DNA of 44,692 nt from CAYWOS01 sp964459985 (GTDB lineage: Bacteria; Bacillota; Clostridia; Christensenellales; Aristaeellaceae), in contig CAYWOS010000014.1 of the NCBI GenBank assembly GCA_964459985.1, positions 1 through 44,692 of the forward strand, in the 5' to 3' direction. The translations under genes were made by a program, and so were the position numbers. Under the pieces are notes generated by a model, which searched no databases, had not been told where the DNA came from, and saw nothing but the letters and a program-made list of their open reading frames with translations. This document shows, piece by piece, positions 30,368 through 38,223 of the stretch (within the stretch, counting starts at the first letter, position 1; every line of letters begins with the position of its first letter).

Positions 30368-31084
30368 TTAATCCCTGATCTGCGGCCATACGCTTGTCAG
30401 CGCGCCCAGCTCCTTCTCGAAATCCTTCCAGAATCCCGCGATTTCGGGCGGCGCGATGAACACCATCTGCTGCCCGGTAATGGGATGCGCGAGCGTCAGG
30501 CGCATGCCCCACAGCGCGATCTGCTGCCCGGGCTTGCCGCTGCCGTAGCGGTTGTCGCCCAGCAGCGGATACCCGGCGTTTTGCATCTGCACGCGAATCT
30601 GGTGCGCGCGCCCCGTCTCCAGCCGGATCAGCACCAGCGATCGGCCGTCCTGCCGCGCCGCCGTGCGCCCGCACAGGATGGCTTCTTTGCCCTGTAATTT
30701 GAGGTACGGCGGCAGCACGCGCACGGTGTTGGTCGCTTCGTCCTTTTCCAGATAATCGACCAGCCGGAAGGAATCGGGCGCGTCGCCCTCGGCGACGCAG
30801 ACGTATTCGCGGCGAAGCGCGTGCGAGCGCACCTGCTCGGACAGCCGCGCCGCCGCCTTGCTGGTGCGCGCGAAGCAGAGCAGCCCGCCCACCGGCCGGT
30901 CCATGCGGTGCACCAGCCCGATGTACGCCTCGCCCGGCTTGTCGTATTCTTCCTTGATATACTGCTTGATCAGCGACAGCAGATCGGGATCGCCGGTCTG
31001 ATCGGCCTGCGTGAGCATGTTGGGCGGCTTGACCGCCACGACGATGTGGTTGTCCTCGAACAGGACGGAGGGCTTGTTTTCCAT
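30368..31084 (-). CDS. RluA-family pseudouridine synthase
   Basis: The product has 238 residues and makes pseudouridine in rRNA or tRNA. The catalytic Asp is in the RluA motif GLVHRMDRPVGGLLCFARTS. The second motif is LETGRAHQIRVQMQNAGYPL, then GDNRYG. There is no N-terminal S4 domain, so it is of the short RluA/RluE-like type, and its exact target is not clear. It starts four bases after the preceding methyltransferase gene, which suggests shared expression of RNA-modifying enzymes. Confidence 0.92.
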   Translation of the reverse strand: MENKPSVLFEDNHIVVAVKPPNMLTQADQTGDPDLLSLIKQYIKEEYDKPGEAYIGLVHRMDRPVGGLLCFARTSKAAARLSEQVRSHALRREYVCVAEGDAPDSFRLVDYLEKDEATNTVRVLPPYLKLQGKEAILCGRTAARQDGRSLVLIRLETGRAHQIRVQMQNAGYPLLGDNRYGSGKPGQQIALWGMRLTLAHPITGQQMVFIAPPEIAGFWKDFEKELGALTSVWPQIRD

Positions 31085-31088
31085 GCGG

Positions 31089-31949
31089 TTATTCCTTTCT
31101 GATCCAGCGTCCCGTCGCGCCGCAGGGCAGCACGCCGCCCGTGGAGACGGGCAGGCAGACCTCCTGCGCGTCGATCGCGCCGCCGTACCGCGCGCCGACC
31201 GCGCGCAGCAGGATATTGGAGAGCACGGCGGGCTGCAGGCCGGTGGTGTAGCTGTTGATGAAGAAAAACAGGGGATCGCCGCACAATACGTCGGCGCAGG
31301 CGGAGACCAGCCCGAACAGCTCGTCCTCGATTTTCCATACCTCGCCCGACGGCCCGCGCCCGTAGCTGGGCGGGTCCATCAGCACGGCGTCGTAGGCGTT
31401 GCCGCGCCTGATTTCGCGCTTGACGAAGCCCAGCGCGTCCTCGATGATGAAGCGGCAGGCATTCTCCGATACGCCGGACAGCTCGCGATTCTCCTTCGCC
31501 CACGCGACCATGCCCTTGGCGGCGTCCACATGCGTGACATGCGCGCCCTCTTTCGCGCAGGCGAGCGTCGCGCCGCCGGTATAGGCGAACAGGTTGAGCA
31601 CTTTCGCGCCCGGCCGCCGCCGGATCAGCGCGCGCATGCAGTCCCAGTTGACGGCCTGTTCGGGGAACAGGCCGGTGTGCTTGAACCCCGTCGGGCGCAC
31701 GTAGAACGATAAATCGCCGTATCGGACGATCCATCTGTCGGGCAGCTTTTCGCGAAAATCCCACGCGCCGCCGCCGCGATCGCTGCGCGCGTACCGCGCC
31801 TGCGCCGCGCCCCACAGCTTTTCCTTCGCCTTGGGCCAGATCGCCTGCGGATCGGGACGGGCGAGCACCACATCGCCCCAGCGCTCCAGTTTTTCGCCGC
31901 CGCCCGTGTCAATAACCTCGAAATCGCGCCAATGATCGGCTAAAAACAT
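31089..31949 (-). CDS. Class I SAM-dependent methyltransferase, RlmI/RlmK-like
   Basis: The product has 286 residues. The AdoMet site is VLNLFAYTGGATLACAKEGA with VTHVDAAKGMVAWAKENREL. Motif IV is AVLMDPPSYGRGP, the DPPSYGRG form of 23S rRNA cytosine-5 methyltransferases of the RlmI/RlmK group (YccW-like). It lacks the N-terminal PUA domain of RlmI, so the target base is not certain. No catalytic Cys pair of the RsmB/NSUN type is evident. It starts 10 bases after glpK and precedes the pseudouridine synthase. Confidence 0.9.
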   Translation of the reverse strand: MFLADHWRDFEVIDTGGGEKLERWGDVVLARPDPQAIWPKAKEKLWGAAQARYARSDRGGGAWDFREKLPDRWIVRYGDLSFYVRPTGFKHTGLFPEQAVNWDCMRALIRRRPGAKVLNLFAYTGGATLACAKEGAHVTHVDAAKGMVAWAKENRELSGVSENACRFIIEDALGFVKREIRRGNAYDAVLMDPPSYGRGPSGEVWKIEDELFGLVSACADVLCGDPLFFFINSYTTGLQPAVLSNILLRAVGARYGGAIDAQEVCLPVSTGGVLPCGATGRWIRKE

Positions 31950-31959
31950 GCGATATCCT

Positions 31960-33459
31960 CTACTCCCTGTCCCCCGCCCACGCGAGCGCGCACCTGACGG
32001 CGCGGCGCCAGCCCTCGAGCAGCTGATCGCGCCTGTCCGCCGCGATGTCCGGCGTGAAGGTCTGCTGCACGTGCCAGCCCTTGGCGGTGTCGTTCAAATC
32101 GGAATACGCGCCGATGGCAAGCCCGGCGAGCAGCGCCGCGCCCAGCGCCGTCGTCTCCAGCACGGCGGGACGCTGCACCGGAATGCCAAGCATATCGGCC
32201 TGGAACTGCATGAGGAAGCCGTTCGCCGTCGCGCCGCCGTCGACGCGGAGCGCCTTGGGCGCGCCGCCGCAGTCCGTCGCCATCGCCTCGAACAGATCGC
32301 GCGACTGATAGGCGATGGATTCGAGCGCCGCGCGGACGATTTCACGCCGGCCTGTGCCGCGGGACATGCCCACCAGCGTGCCGCGCGCGTACATTTCCCA
32401 GTGCGGCGCGCCCAGCCCGGTGAACGCCGGCACGAGGTACGCGCCGCCCGTCGATTCCACCGTGCGCGCGATGCCCTCGGTCTCGGCGGCGGTGGAGATC
32501 AGTTTCAGCTCGTCGCGCAGCCACTGCACCGTCGCGCCGCCCATGAACACGCTGCCCTCAAAGGCGTAGGTCGGCTTGCCGTTGAGCCGCCACGCCATGG
32601 TGGTGAGCAGCCCGTTCTTGGACAGGCGGAAGGTATCGCCGGCGTTCATGAGCATAAAGCAGCCCGTGCCGTAAGTATTTTTGACCATACCCTCCTCAAA
32701 GCACGCCTGACCGAACAGCGCGGCGTGCTGATCGCCCGCGATGGCGGCGACGGGGACGGGGCAGCCCAGAATATCCTTGGACAGACAGCCGATCACCTCG
32801 GCGCTGTCGATCACGCGCGGCAGGATGGCGCGCGGGATGTTGAGCATTTTAAGCAGATCGTCGTCCCATTCCTGATCGTGAAGGTTGAAAAGCATGGTGC
32901 GCCCGGCGTTGGTGGCGTCGGTAACGTGCGGATGCCCCTCAATCAGATGCCAGCAAAGGAAGCTGTCCACCGTGCCAAAGCAGATTTCGCCCCTCTCGGC
33001 GCGCGCGCGCAGATCGTGTTCGTCCAGCAGCCATTTGATCTTTGTGCCCGAAAAATACGCGTCGGGGAGCAGACCCGTTTTGTCGCGGATCATATTGCCC
33101 AGCCCGTCCCTGTTGAGCCTTTCGGCGATCTGCGCCGTGCGGCGGCACTGCCACACGACGGCGTTGGCGACGGGCGCCCCCGTTTTGCGATCCCATAAAA
33201 TGGTCGTTTCGCGCTGGTTGGTGACGCCGATGGCGGCGATCTCCGTAGGATCGACGCCGAACCGCGCGACGGTATCGCGCAGCGCCGCAATCTGCGAATC
33301 AAGGATATCCTTCGGGTCATGCTCGACCCAGCCGGGCTGCGGGTAATGCTGGGGGAACTCGTGCCCCACCTGCCCAACCATGCGCCCGTCAAGCGTAAAC
33401 ACGACCGCCCGCGAGCTGGTCGTCCCCTGATCGAGCGCCACCAGATACTTCTTTTCCAT
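31960..33459 (-). CDS. glpK: Glycerol kinase
   Basis: The enzyme (499 residues) makes sn-glycerol 3-phosphate from glycerol and ATP. It has the FGGY-type start KYLVALDQGTTSSRAVVFTL, the glycerol-binding motifs GVTNQRETTILWDRKTG and PQPGWVEHDP, and the FGGY signature near the end (LRVDGGATANGFLMQFQADM). The usual His phosphorylated by the PTS is in the region around MLMNAGDTFRLS; I do not see it clearly. ATG 33459 is chosen: GGAGG lies 9 bases upstream, while ATG 33468 directly abuts it. It is the first gene of the operon; no glpF or glpD is nearby. Confidence 0.98.
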   Translation of the reverse strand: MEKKYLVALDQGTTSSRAVVFTLDGRMVGQVGHEFPQHYPQPGWVEHDPKDILDSQIAALRDTVARFGVDPTEIAAIGVTNQRETTILWDRKTGAPVANAVVWQCRRTAQIAERLNRDGLGNMIRDKTGLLPDAYFSGTKIKWLLDEHDLRARAERGEICFGTVDSFLCWHLIEGHPHVTDATNAGRTMLFNLHDQEWDDDLLKMLNIPRAILPRVIDSAEVIGCLSKDILGCPVPVAAIAGDQHAALFGQACFEEGMVKNTYGTGCFMLMNAGDTFRLSKNGLLTTMAWRLNGKPTYAFEGSVFMGGATVQWLRDELKLISTAAETEGIARTVESTGGAYLVPAFTGLGAPHWEMYARGTLVGMSRGTGRREIVRAALESIAYQSRDLFEAMATDCGGAPKALRVDGGATANGFLMQFQADMLGIPVQRPAVLETTALGAALLAGLAIGAYSDLNDTAKGWHVQQTFTPDIAADRRDQLLEGWRRAVRCALAWAGDRE

Positions 33460-33493
33460 CCCGTTCATCCTCCGCGCGGTAAAATGTCATTCC

Positions 33494-33522
33494 ATTATAA
33501 CCGCATCCGTCCAAAAGCGCAA
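33494..33522 (-). promoter_or_regulatory. Promoter of the glpK operon
   Basis: On the minus strand TTGCGC (33522-33517) and TATAAT (33499-33494) are 17 bases apart. The site lies about 35 bases before the glpK start. Confidence 0.78.
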
Positions 33523-33593
33523 CCGCATCCGCCGCCGGGCGCGCGTGAATATGTAAAAGAGTTCATAATATGTAATCTTTCCTTCATGTTTGC

Positions 33594-33622
33594 TTGACAA
33601 TCAGGCGGGATTGCTCTACAAT
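33594..33622 (+). promoter_or_regulatory. Promoter of the CARDB surface protein gene
   Basis: A perfect TTGACA (33594-33599) and TACAAT (33617-33622) are 17 bases apart. It diverges from the glpK promoter 72 bases away. Confidence 0.88.
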
Positions 33623-33711
33623 GCAATGGAGATGATGCGGTGATTCCGCGCATGGATAAAGACAATCGGCCCGCGCATGACGCGTCCCAATCACCGGAAG
33701 GAGGGAAGGGC

Positions 33712-35622
33712 ATGAAATCTGCCCGACGTATCCCCTTAACGAGACTGATCCCGCTCGTCCTCGCGGCGGCGCTCGCCCTGTCGTGCCCGATCATCGGCGC
33801 GAACGCGGCGGCCGACCCCATCGAGGCGTTTATCGAAATCTCCCCCGACACCCTGACGGCGCCGGGGAGCGTATCGGTGTCCATTCGCGTCAGCAATACC
33901 TCGAACGAGGATCTGCCCGATCCCGTCACGCTGTACGGCCCCTCGGGCAGCGTCGTGCCCTCTTTCGGCGACGGCGGCTCCGTGCTCATGTCGGCGGGCA
34001 AATCGGTGCCCTGGCAGGGCGCGCTGACGGTGACGCAGGATATGCTCGACAGCGGCAGCGTGACCTATACCCTCAAATACCTGCTTGAGGACGACGAGGG
34101 CGCGCTGTCCGAATGCACGCGGCAGATCACGGCGCCCATCGCCTTCAGCGGGCAGAGCGTCAACCTGTCGGTGACGCGCACCATCACGCCCGAGGTCGCC
34201 AGGAGCGGCAAGGACGTCAGCGTCGTCTACGAATTGGTCAACAACGGCAACGTCAAGATCAACAACATCCGCGTCAAGGAAACGATCTCGCGCACGGCGC
34301 AGACCGTCGATTCGCTCGGCGCGGGCGAGCAGAAAACGCTCACCTTCACCGCCAAAATGGGCTCGGCGGCGCTCAAGAGCAGCGCCACCATCACCTTCAA
34401 GGCGGAGGGCGAAACCAAGACGACCACGCAAAAGATCGAGGAAACCGAGATCCCGCTCGCCAAGCCGAACCTGCAAATGACGCTTGAGGCGGCGTCGACG
34501 GGCGTCACCATCAACGAGCCGGTCAAGCTCATCCTCACCTTCAAAAACGAGGGCAACATCGACTACTCGGGCGTCACCGTCGCCGATCAAAACAAGGGCG
34601 AGGTGTTCTCGGGCATCGAGATTCCCGCCGGGCAGACGGTGGTCAAGGAAAAGGAATTCGTCCTGACCGAGCCGACCAAGTTCAAGTTTACCGCCACGCT
34701 CAACGACAACACCGGCTCAGCCAACACCATGTCGACGGGCGAAGTGTCCGTGGGCGTGTACGATCCCGAAAAAACACTGCTGCTCACGCTCAACCTGACC
34801 AGCGATATGAGCGTCATCCACAAAATGCCGTCGGACGCGCGCTTCACGCTCGTCGTCACCAACAACAGCGACGTGAAAGCCGAGAAAGTCAAGATATCGC
34901 ACGGCGTCACCGAGATTGACACCATCGACGCCATCGCGCCGGGCGGGCACTACACGCTCACGCGCGACGTCACGCTCTCCGAGGCGGGCAAGTATCAGTT
35001 CACCGCCTCGACCAAGGACGCGCTGAACAACACGGTGGAGTTCAAATCCAACGTCGTCGATATCGCGTACGCGCGCCCGACCGCCGTGCCCACCGCCGTG
35101 CCCACCGTCGCCGTCCCGCAGCTCGTCACCATCGCGCCGCCCACGGCGGGCGACGTCGATCCATTGGTCGCGCAGGGCAGCGACGCGCTCAAGACGGCAA
35201 GCATCATCCTTGGCGTCGTGTTCGTCGGCATGCTCGCGCTGCTCGCGGTCAGCAGCGTCATCCGCGCGCGCAACAGGAAACTGTCCGAGGACGCCTACGA
35301 TCATCTCGATCTCGCCGAGCGCCGCGTCTATACCGAGCCGGCGGACGACGAGCTTCCCGAAACGCCCGCCGAGCCGGAGGAAGTGCGCGCCGAAAGCGCG
35401 TATGAGGACGCCACCGCTGAAAGCGACACCGCGCTGCCGCACGAACGTCTGCTGCGCGACGCCGATCCCCTTCCCGACGCGGACGAGCAGGCGCCCGCCC
35501 CCGAAGAACCCGCCGTGACGGAGCAGACGCCCGAAGCGCCGGAGCAGGACGCGCCCGCCGGTGAATCGACCGCTCGCCGCCGCCGCGCGGGCAGAGCGCG
35601 TAAAACAGAGGACGACGAATAA
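33712..35622 (+). CDS. Secreted, membrane-anchored CARDB-repeat protein
   Basis: The product has 636 residues. ATG 33712 follows GGAGGGAAGGGC; the open frame upstream is leader. Residues 1-34 are a signal peptide (RLIPLVLAAALALSCPIIGA). Three or more Ig-like CARDB/DUF11-type repeats follow, each with VSVSIRVSNTSNEDLPDP or VKLILTFKNEGNIDYSGVTV-type strands. A Pro-rich spacer (PTAVPTAVPTVAVPQ) leads to one membrane segment near residues 495-518 (TASIILGVVFVGMLALLAVS). The last ~115 residues are acidic and cytoplasmic and end in RRRRAGRARKTEDDE. It may display an adhesion-like stalk outside the cell. No sortase motif is present. Its partner is unknown. Confidence 0.85.
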   Translation: MKSARRIPLTRLIPLVLAAALALSCPIIGANAAADPIEAFIEISPDTLTAPGSVSVSIRVSNTSNEDLPDPVTLYGPSGSVVPSFGDGGSVLMSAGKSVPWQGALTVTQDMLDSGSVTYTLKYLLEDDEGALSECTRQITAPIAFSGQSVNLSVTRTITPEVARSGKDVSVVYELVNNGNVKINNIRVKETISRTAQTVDSLGAGEQKTLTFTAKMGSAALKSSATITFKAEGETKTTTQKIEETEIPLAKPNLQMTLEAASTGVTINEPVKLILTFKNEGNIDYSGVTVADQNKGEVFSGIEIPAGQTVVKEKEFVLTEPTKFKFTATLNDNTGSANTMSTGEVSVGVYDPEKTLLLTLNLTSDMSVIHKMPSDARFTLVVTNNSDVKAEKVKISHGVTEIDTIDAIAPGGHYTLTRDVTLSEAGKYQFTASTKDALNNTVEFKSNVVDIAYARPTAVPTAVPTVAVPQLVTIAPPTAGDVDPLVAQGSDALKTASIILGVVFVGMLALLAVSSVIRARNRKLSEDAYDHLDLAERRVYTEPADDELPETPAEPEEVRAESAYEDATAESDTALPHERLLRDADPLPDADEQAPAPEEPAVTEQTPEAPEQDAPAGESTARRRRAGRARKTEDDE

Positions 35623-35651
35623 CAGCCCGGGCGGACAGACCCGGATATCCG

Positions 35652-35690
35652 GGCGCGCGGCAAACGATCATCAGCCCGCGCGCCTTCCTT
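35652..35690 (+). terminator. Terminator after the CARDB gene
   Basis: A 9-bp stem (35652-35660 with 35676-35684) with a 15-base loop is followed by TTCCTT. The T-tract is weak, so read-through to the Fe-S gene is possible. No clear promoter was seen for that gene. Confidence 0.6.
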
Positions 35691-35773
35691 ATGCGCCGGG
35701 AACGCCGAAGCGCCGCTTATCGATGCGCGGAGCGCGCGGCCTCGCGCGCGGCGAACGCTTGGAGAGCAAGAAG

Positions 35774-36412
35774 ATGAACCAGTCAGGCGATGCGGATCTG
35801 AACGCGGTCTGGGAAACGCGCGCGCTGGACGGCGGCGCCGATTTCGTCCGATTCGTCGATCTGTCGGCGCTGCCGGAAGCGATCACGGGCGGTTATCCCG
35901 TCGCCGTGCTGTTCGGCAAAGCGCTGTCGCGGGCATACGTCGCGGCGATCGCCGCCGGCCTGCCGCCCAAGACAAAGGAAGTGCTGAACGTCGAGCGCAA
36001 AATGGACGCGCTCGCAGACAGATTGGCGGCGGAATTGAACGCGGCGGGCTATGAAAGCGCCGCGCGGCTCAAATCGGGGCAGTTCCCGCACAAAACGGCG
36101 GCGCTGCGCGCGGGGCTGGGCTTTATCGGCAGGAATAATCTGCTCGTCACCGAGCGTTTCGGCTGCGCGGTCATGCTCGGCAAGGCGCTGACGAACGCGC
36201 CGTTTGCCGCCGCATCGCAGCCGCCGGCGCCGCCCGCGTGCGGCGACTGCCGTATCTGCGTTGATATTTGCCCCACCGGCGCGCTGATCGGCGCGGCGTG
36301 GACGGTGCAAACGACGCGCGAGGAAATCATCACGCGCAAAAAATGCGCGCTGTGCGTCCGGTGCATGGCGCTGTGCCCGTACACGCGGCGGTATGCCGAA
36401 AGCGCGCAATAA
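35774..36412 (+). CDS. QueG-like protein with two 4Fe-4S clusters
   Basis: The product has 212 residues. The C-terminus has two ferredoxin-like sites, CGDCRICVDICPTGA (Cys156, 159, 162, 166) and CALCVRCMALCPYT (Cys191, 194, 197, 201). The middle FPHKTAALRAGLGFIGRNNL with the LLVTERFGCAVMLGKALTNA stretch resembles epoxyqueuosine reductase QueG. It is far shorter than QueG (over 300 residues) and may lack part of the cobalamin-binding region. Since tgt lies 5 kb away, a link to queuosine is tempting, but short paralogues of this kind are common in Clostridia and may have another job. The ATG has GGAGAG 8 bases upstream. Confidence 0.82.
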   Translation: MNQSGDADLNAVWETRALDGGADFVRFVDLSALPEAITGGYPVAVLFGKALSRAYVAAIAAGLPPKTKEVLNVERKMDALADRLAAELNAAGYESAARLKSGQFPHKTAALRAGLGFIGRNNLLVTERFGCAVMLGKALTNAPFAAASQPPAPPACGDCRICVDICPTGALIGAAWTVQTTREEIITRKKCALCVRCMALCPYTRRYAESAQ

Positions 36413-36440
36413 CAAAAAAGATCATGAAAGCGAGAACACC

Positions 36441-37010
36441 ATGAAAACATTGGCAAAGCTGATCCGCACGGCGACCATTCCCCCCGTGATGGCGCTCATC
36501 ACGCTGCTGCTGCTGCGCCTGACGGGCGTCGGCTTCAACGGAAACGAATTGTATGTCGGCATCCTGTTCCTGACGGTGCTGCCCTCGCTGGCGTACCCGA
36601 TCGCCGCGATCATCCCGTCGCTGAGAAAGCGCGGACGCGACGCGCAGCGCACGCTGGCGGTGATCTGGTCGATGATCGGGTATCTGGGCGGCACGATTGT
36701 CTGCCTTGTCTGCGGATACGGCAAGCCCGAAACGGTGCTGATGCTCACCTACCTCGCCTCGGGCGTGCTGATCGCCGTTTTCTCCTTTGGCTTTCATATC
36801 AAATCAAGCGGCCACGCCTGCGGCATGTCGGGCCCCATCGCGCTTTTGTCCTACGCCGTCAGCCCGTGGTTTTTGCTCGGCTATCTCCTGTTTGTGCCGC
36901 TCGTATGGAGCTCGCTCAAGCTCAACCGCCATACGACGCGCGAACTCATCCTGGGCGCGCTCATCCCGGTGGTCTGCTTCATCATCTTTGAACTGGTGAT
37001 CGCGGGCTGA
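36441..37010 (+). CDS. Small membrane protein, divergent PAP2-like
   Basis: The product has 189 residues with about five or six membrane segments (IPPVMALITLLLLRLTGVGF, LYVGILFLTVLPSLAYPIAA, VIWSMIGYLGGTIVCLVCGY, PETVLMLTYLASGVLIAVFS, and others). The motif SSGHACGMSGPIALL resembles the PSGH motif of PAP2-type lipid phosphatases, but the first motif (KxxxxxxRP) and the last His of the third motif are not seen, so activity is doubtful. ATG 36441 is used; a longer frame from 36393 overlaps the previous gene. The ribosome site is weak. Its 3' end overlaps the convergent gene by 29 bases. Confidence 0.6.
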   Translation: MKTLAKLIRTATIPPVMALITLLLLRLTGVGFNGNELYVGILFLTVLPSLAYPIAAIIPSLRKRGRDAQRTLAVIWSMIGYLGGTIVCLVCGYGKPETVLMLTYLASGVLIAVFSFGFHIKSSGHACGMSGPIALLSYAVSPWFLLGYLLFVPLVWSSLKLNRHTTRELILGALIPVVCFIIFELVIAG

Positions 37011-38088
37011 TCGCGCTTTCCTCCGCGTCCGGGTGATAGATGCCGGTGCTGTTCAGGTAGATCATCAGGTGTTGCTCGAGCGCCGCGTTGAGCGCCTCCC
37101 TCGGCAAATTGACCATTCTTTCAGCGAGGAGCAGATGCCCCTCGCACATTTTTTGGATGCTCGGCCAATAGCCTGTCCCGTCGCGGGGTGTCAAGTATTC
37201 GGAAAGCGTCCATTTCCCTTCGTCGTCCTTCGCGAAAGTCAATCGCGTCGGCACGCTGCTGCCGCTGCCTTCCTTGATCTTTTTGCCGCCGAACAGCGCG
37301 TATTGGCTCTCGCGCACGCCCGCCCATACGGTCAGCGTATTATTCTTTTCCTCTGTTTCATACAGGTGCACGGCGCAGACCACCTGCCATAACTCGCCGT
37401 CTTCCTGCCGGGAAGTCCTCATCTCGTTATTGTAATCCATCACGGCGCGCATCACCAATCGCTCGACAGGATCGTCGGAAAACAGCGTTTCATCGACGGG
37501 CGGCAGCACATCCTGCGCAAGAATCACCATTCTGTCCGCAAACTCGCGCGCGCTTCCGCAGCCGCCCGGCACGTCGAGCCGCTCGCCGAAAATGCGTTTA
37601 CACAGCGCAACCCGCATATCGTCCAGTTCAGGGTGATCGCCCTCCCTGATCGCCGCGAGCGCCACGCGTACCGACTGGTCGCCGTACCGTTCAAAAGCGA
37701 TCAGCGTATTGCCCGTCACCGCTTGCTTTTCGGACTCCGGCTGCGCGGGATCGGCGCAGACGTCGGCGGCGCTCCGAAACCGCATGTCCATCCATTGCGC
37801 AAGCAGCGCGTCATCGGGATACATCAGCGTCCATCTGAGCTTTCCGCTCGAAAACAAGTTGACGGCGACCGCTCTCCCCTGCCCGAGATCGAAGGTATAA
37901 ACCGAATCCTTTTGCTTGACGAACGCCGCGTCGATGCCGACGGACGCGAAATAATCTATGACCGTCTGCTCAACCGTCCGCTCCCCCGACAGCACGTCGG
38001 GCGGCGCGGGAATGACGTCTTCGGCGCAGGACGGAACGGCCCAAAGCAATATCAACGAAACAAACATCAATCGAACGATCTTTTTCAT
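36982..38088 (-). CDS. Secreted protein of unknown function
   Basis: The product has 368 residues and I do not recognise a family. Residues 1-22 are a signal peptide (KKIVRLMFVSLILLWAVPSC-AED); the VPSC group could be a poor lipobox, so it may be a lipoprotein. The mature part begins ERTVEQTVIDYFASVGIDAA and has mixed helix and strand character with no repeats. A stretch near residues 225-250 (MDYNNEMRTSRQEDGELWQV, CAVHLYETEEKNNTLTVWAG) resembles NTF2-like or stress-type envelope proteins only vaguely. GGGAGGA lies 6 bases before the ATG. No clear promoter stands in the 70 bases after the upstream terminator. Confidence 0.75.
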   Translation of the reverse strand: MKKIVRLMFVSLILLWAVPSCAEDVIPAPPDVLSGERTVEQTVIDYFASVGIDAAFVKQKDSVYTFDLGQGRAVAVNLFSSGKLRWTLMYPDDALLAQWMDMRFRSAADVCADPAQPESEKQAVTGNTLIAFERYGDQSVRVALAAIREGDHPELDDMRVALCKRIFGERLDVPGGCGSAREFADRMVILAQDVLPPVDETLFSDDPVERLVMRAVMDYNNEMRTSRQEDGELWQVVCAVHLYETEEKNNTLTVWAGVRESQYALFGGKKIKEGSGSSVPTRLTFAKDDEGKWTLSEYLTPRDGTGYWPSIQKMCEGHLLLAERMVNLPREALNAALEQHLMIYLNSTGIYHPDAEESAISPRSPVQR

Positions 38089-38160
38089 AGGACGTCCTCC
38101 CGGATAGACTCATCCATGAAACGACGGTAGAAGGCGTTCCCTTCCCGTAAATCTTTTCAT

Positions 38161-38209
38161 AAAAGAGACTGTCGCGCAAGGCAATTTCGCGTTGCGCGGC
38201 AGTCTCTTA
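38161..38209 (-). terminator. Terminator of the peptidoglycan-binding protein gene
   Basis: On the minus strand AAGAGACTG-C-CGCGCAA pairs with TTGCGCG-A-CAGTCTCTT (about 16 bp, one mismatch) around a 12-base loop and runs into TTTTATG. Confidence 0.92.
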
Positions 38210-38223
38210 TCACGCACTCCGCT

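Noticed and set aside
36393..36440. An earlier ATG for the small membrane protein
   Set aside because: It would overlap the Fe-S protein gene by 20 bases and adds a polar, Lys-rich head ahead of the first membrane helix. It cannot be fully excluded since both ribosome sites are weak.
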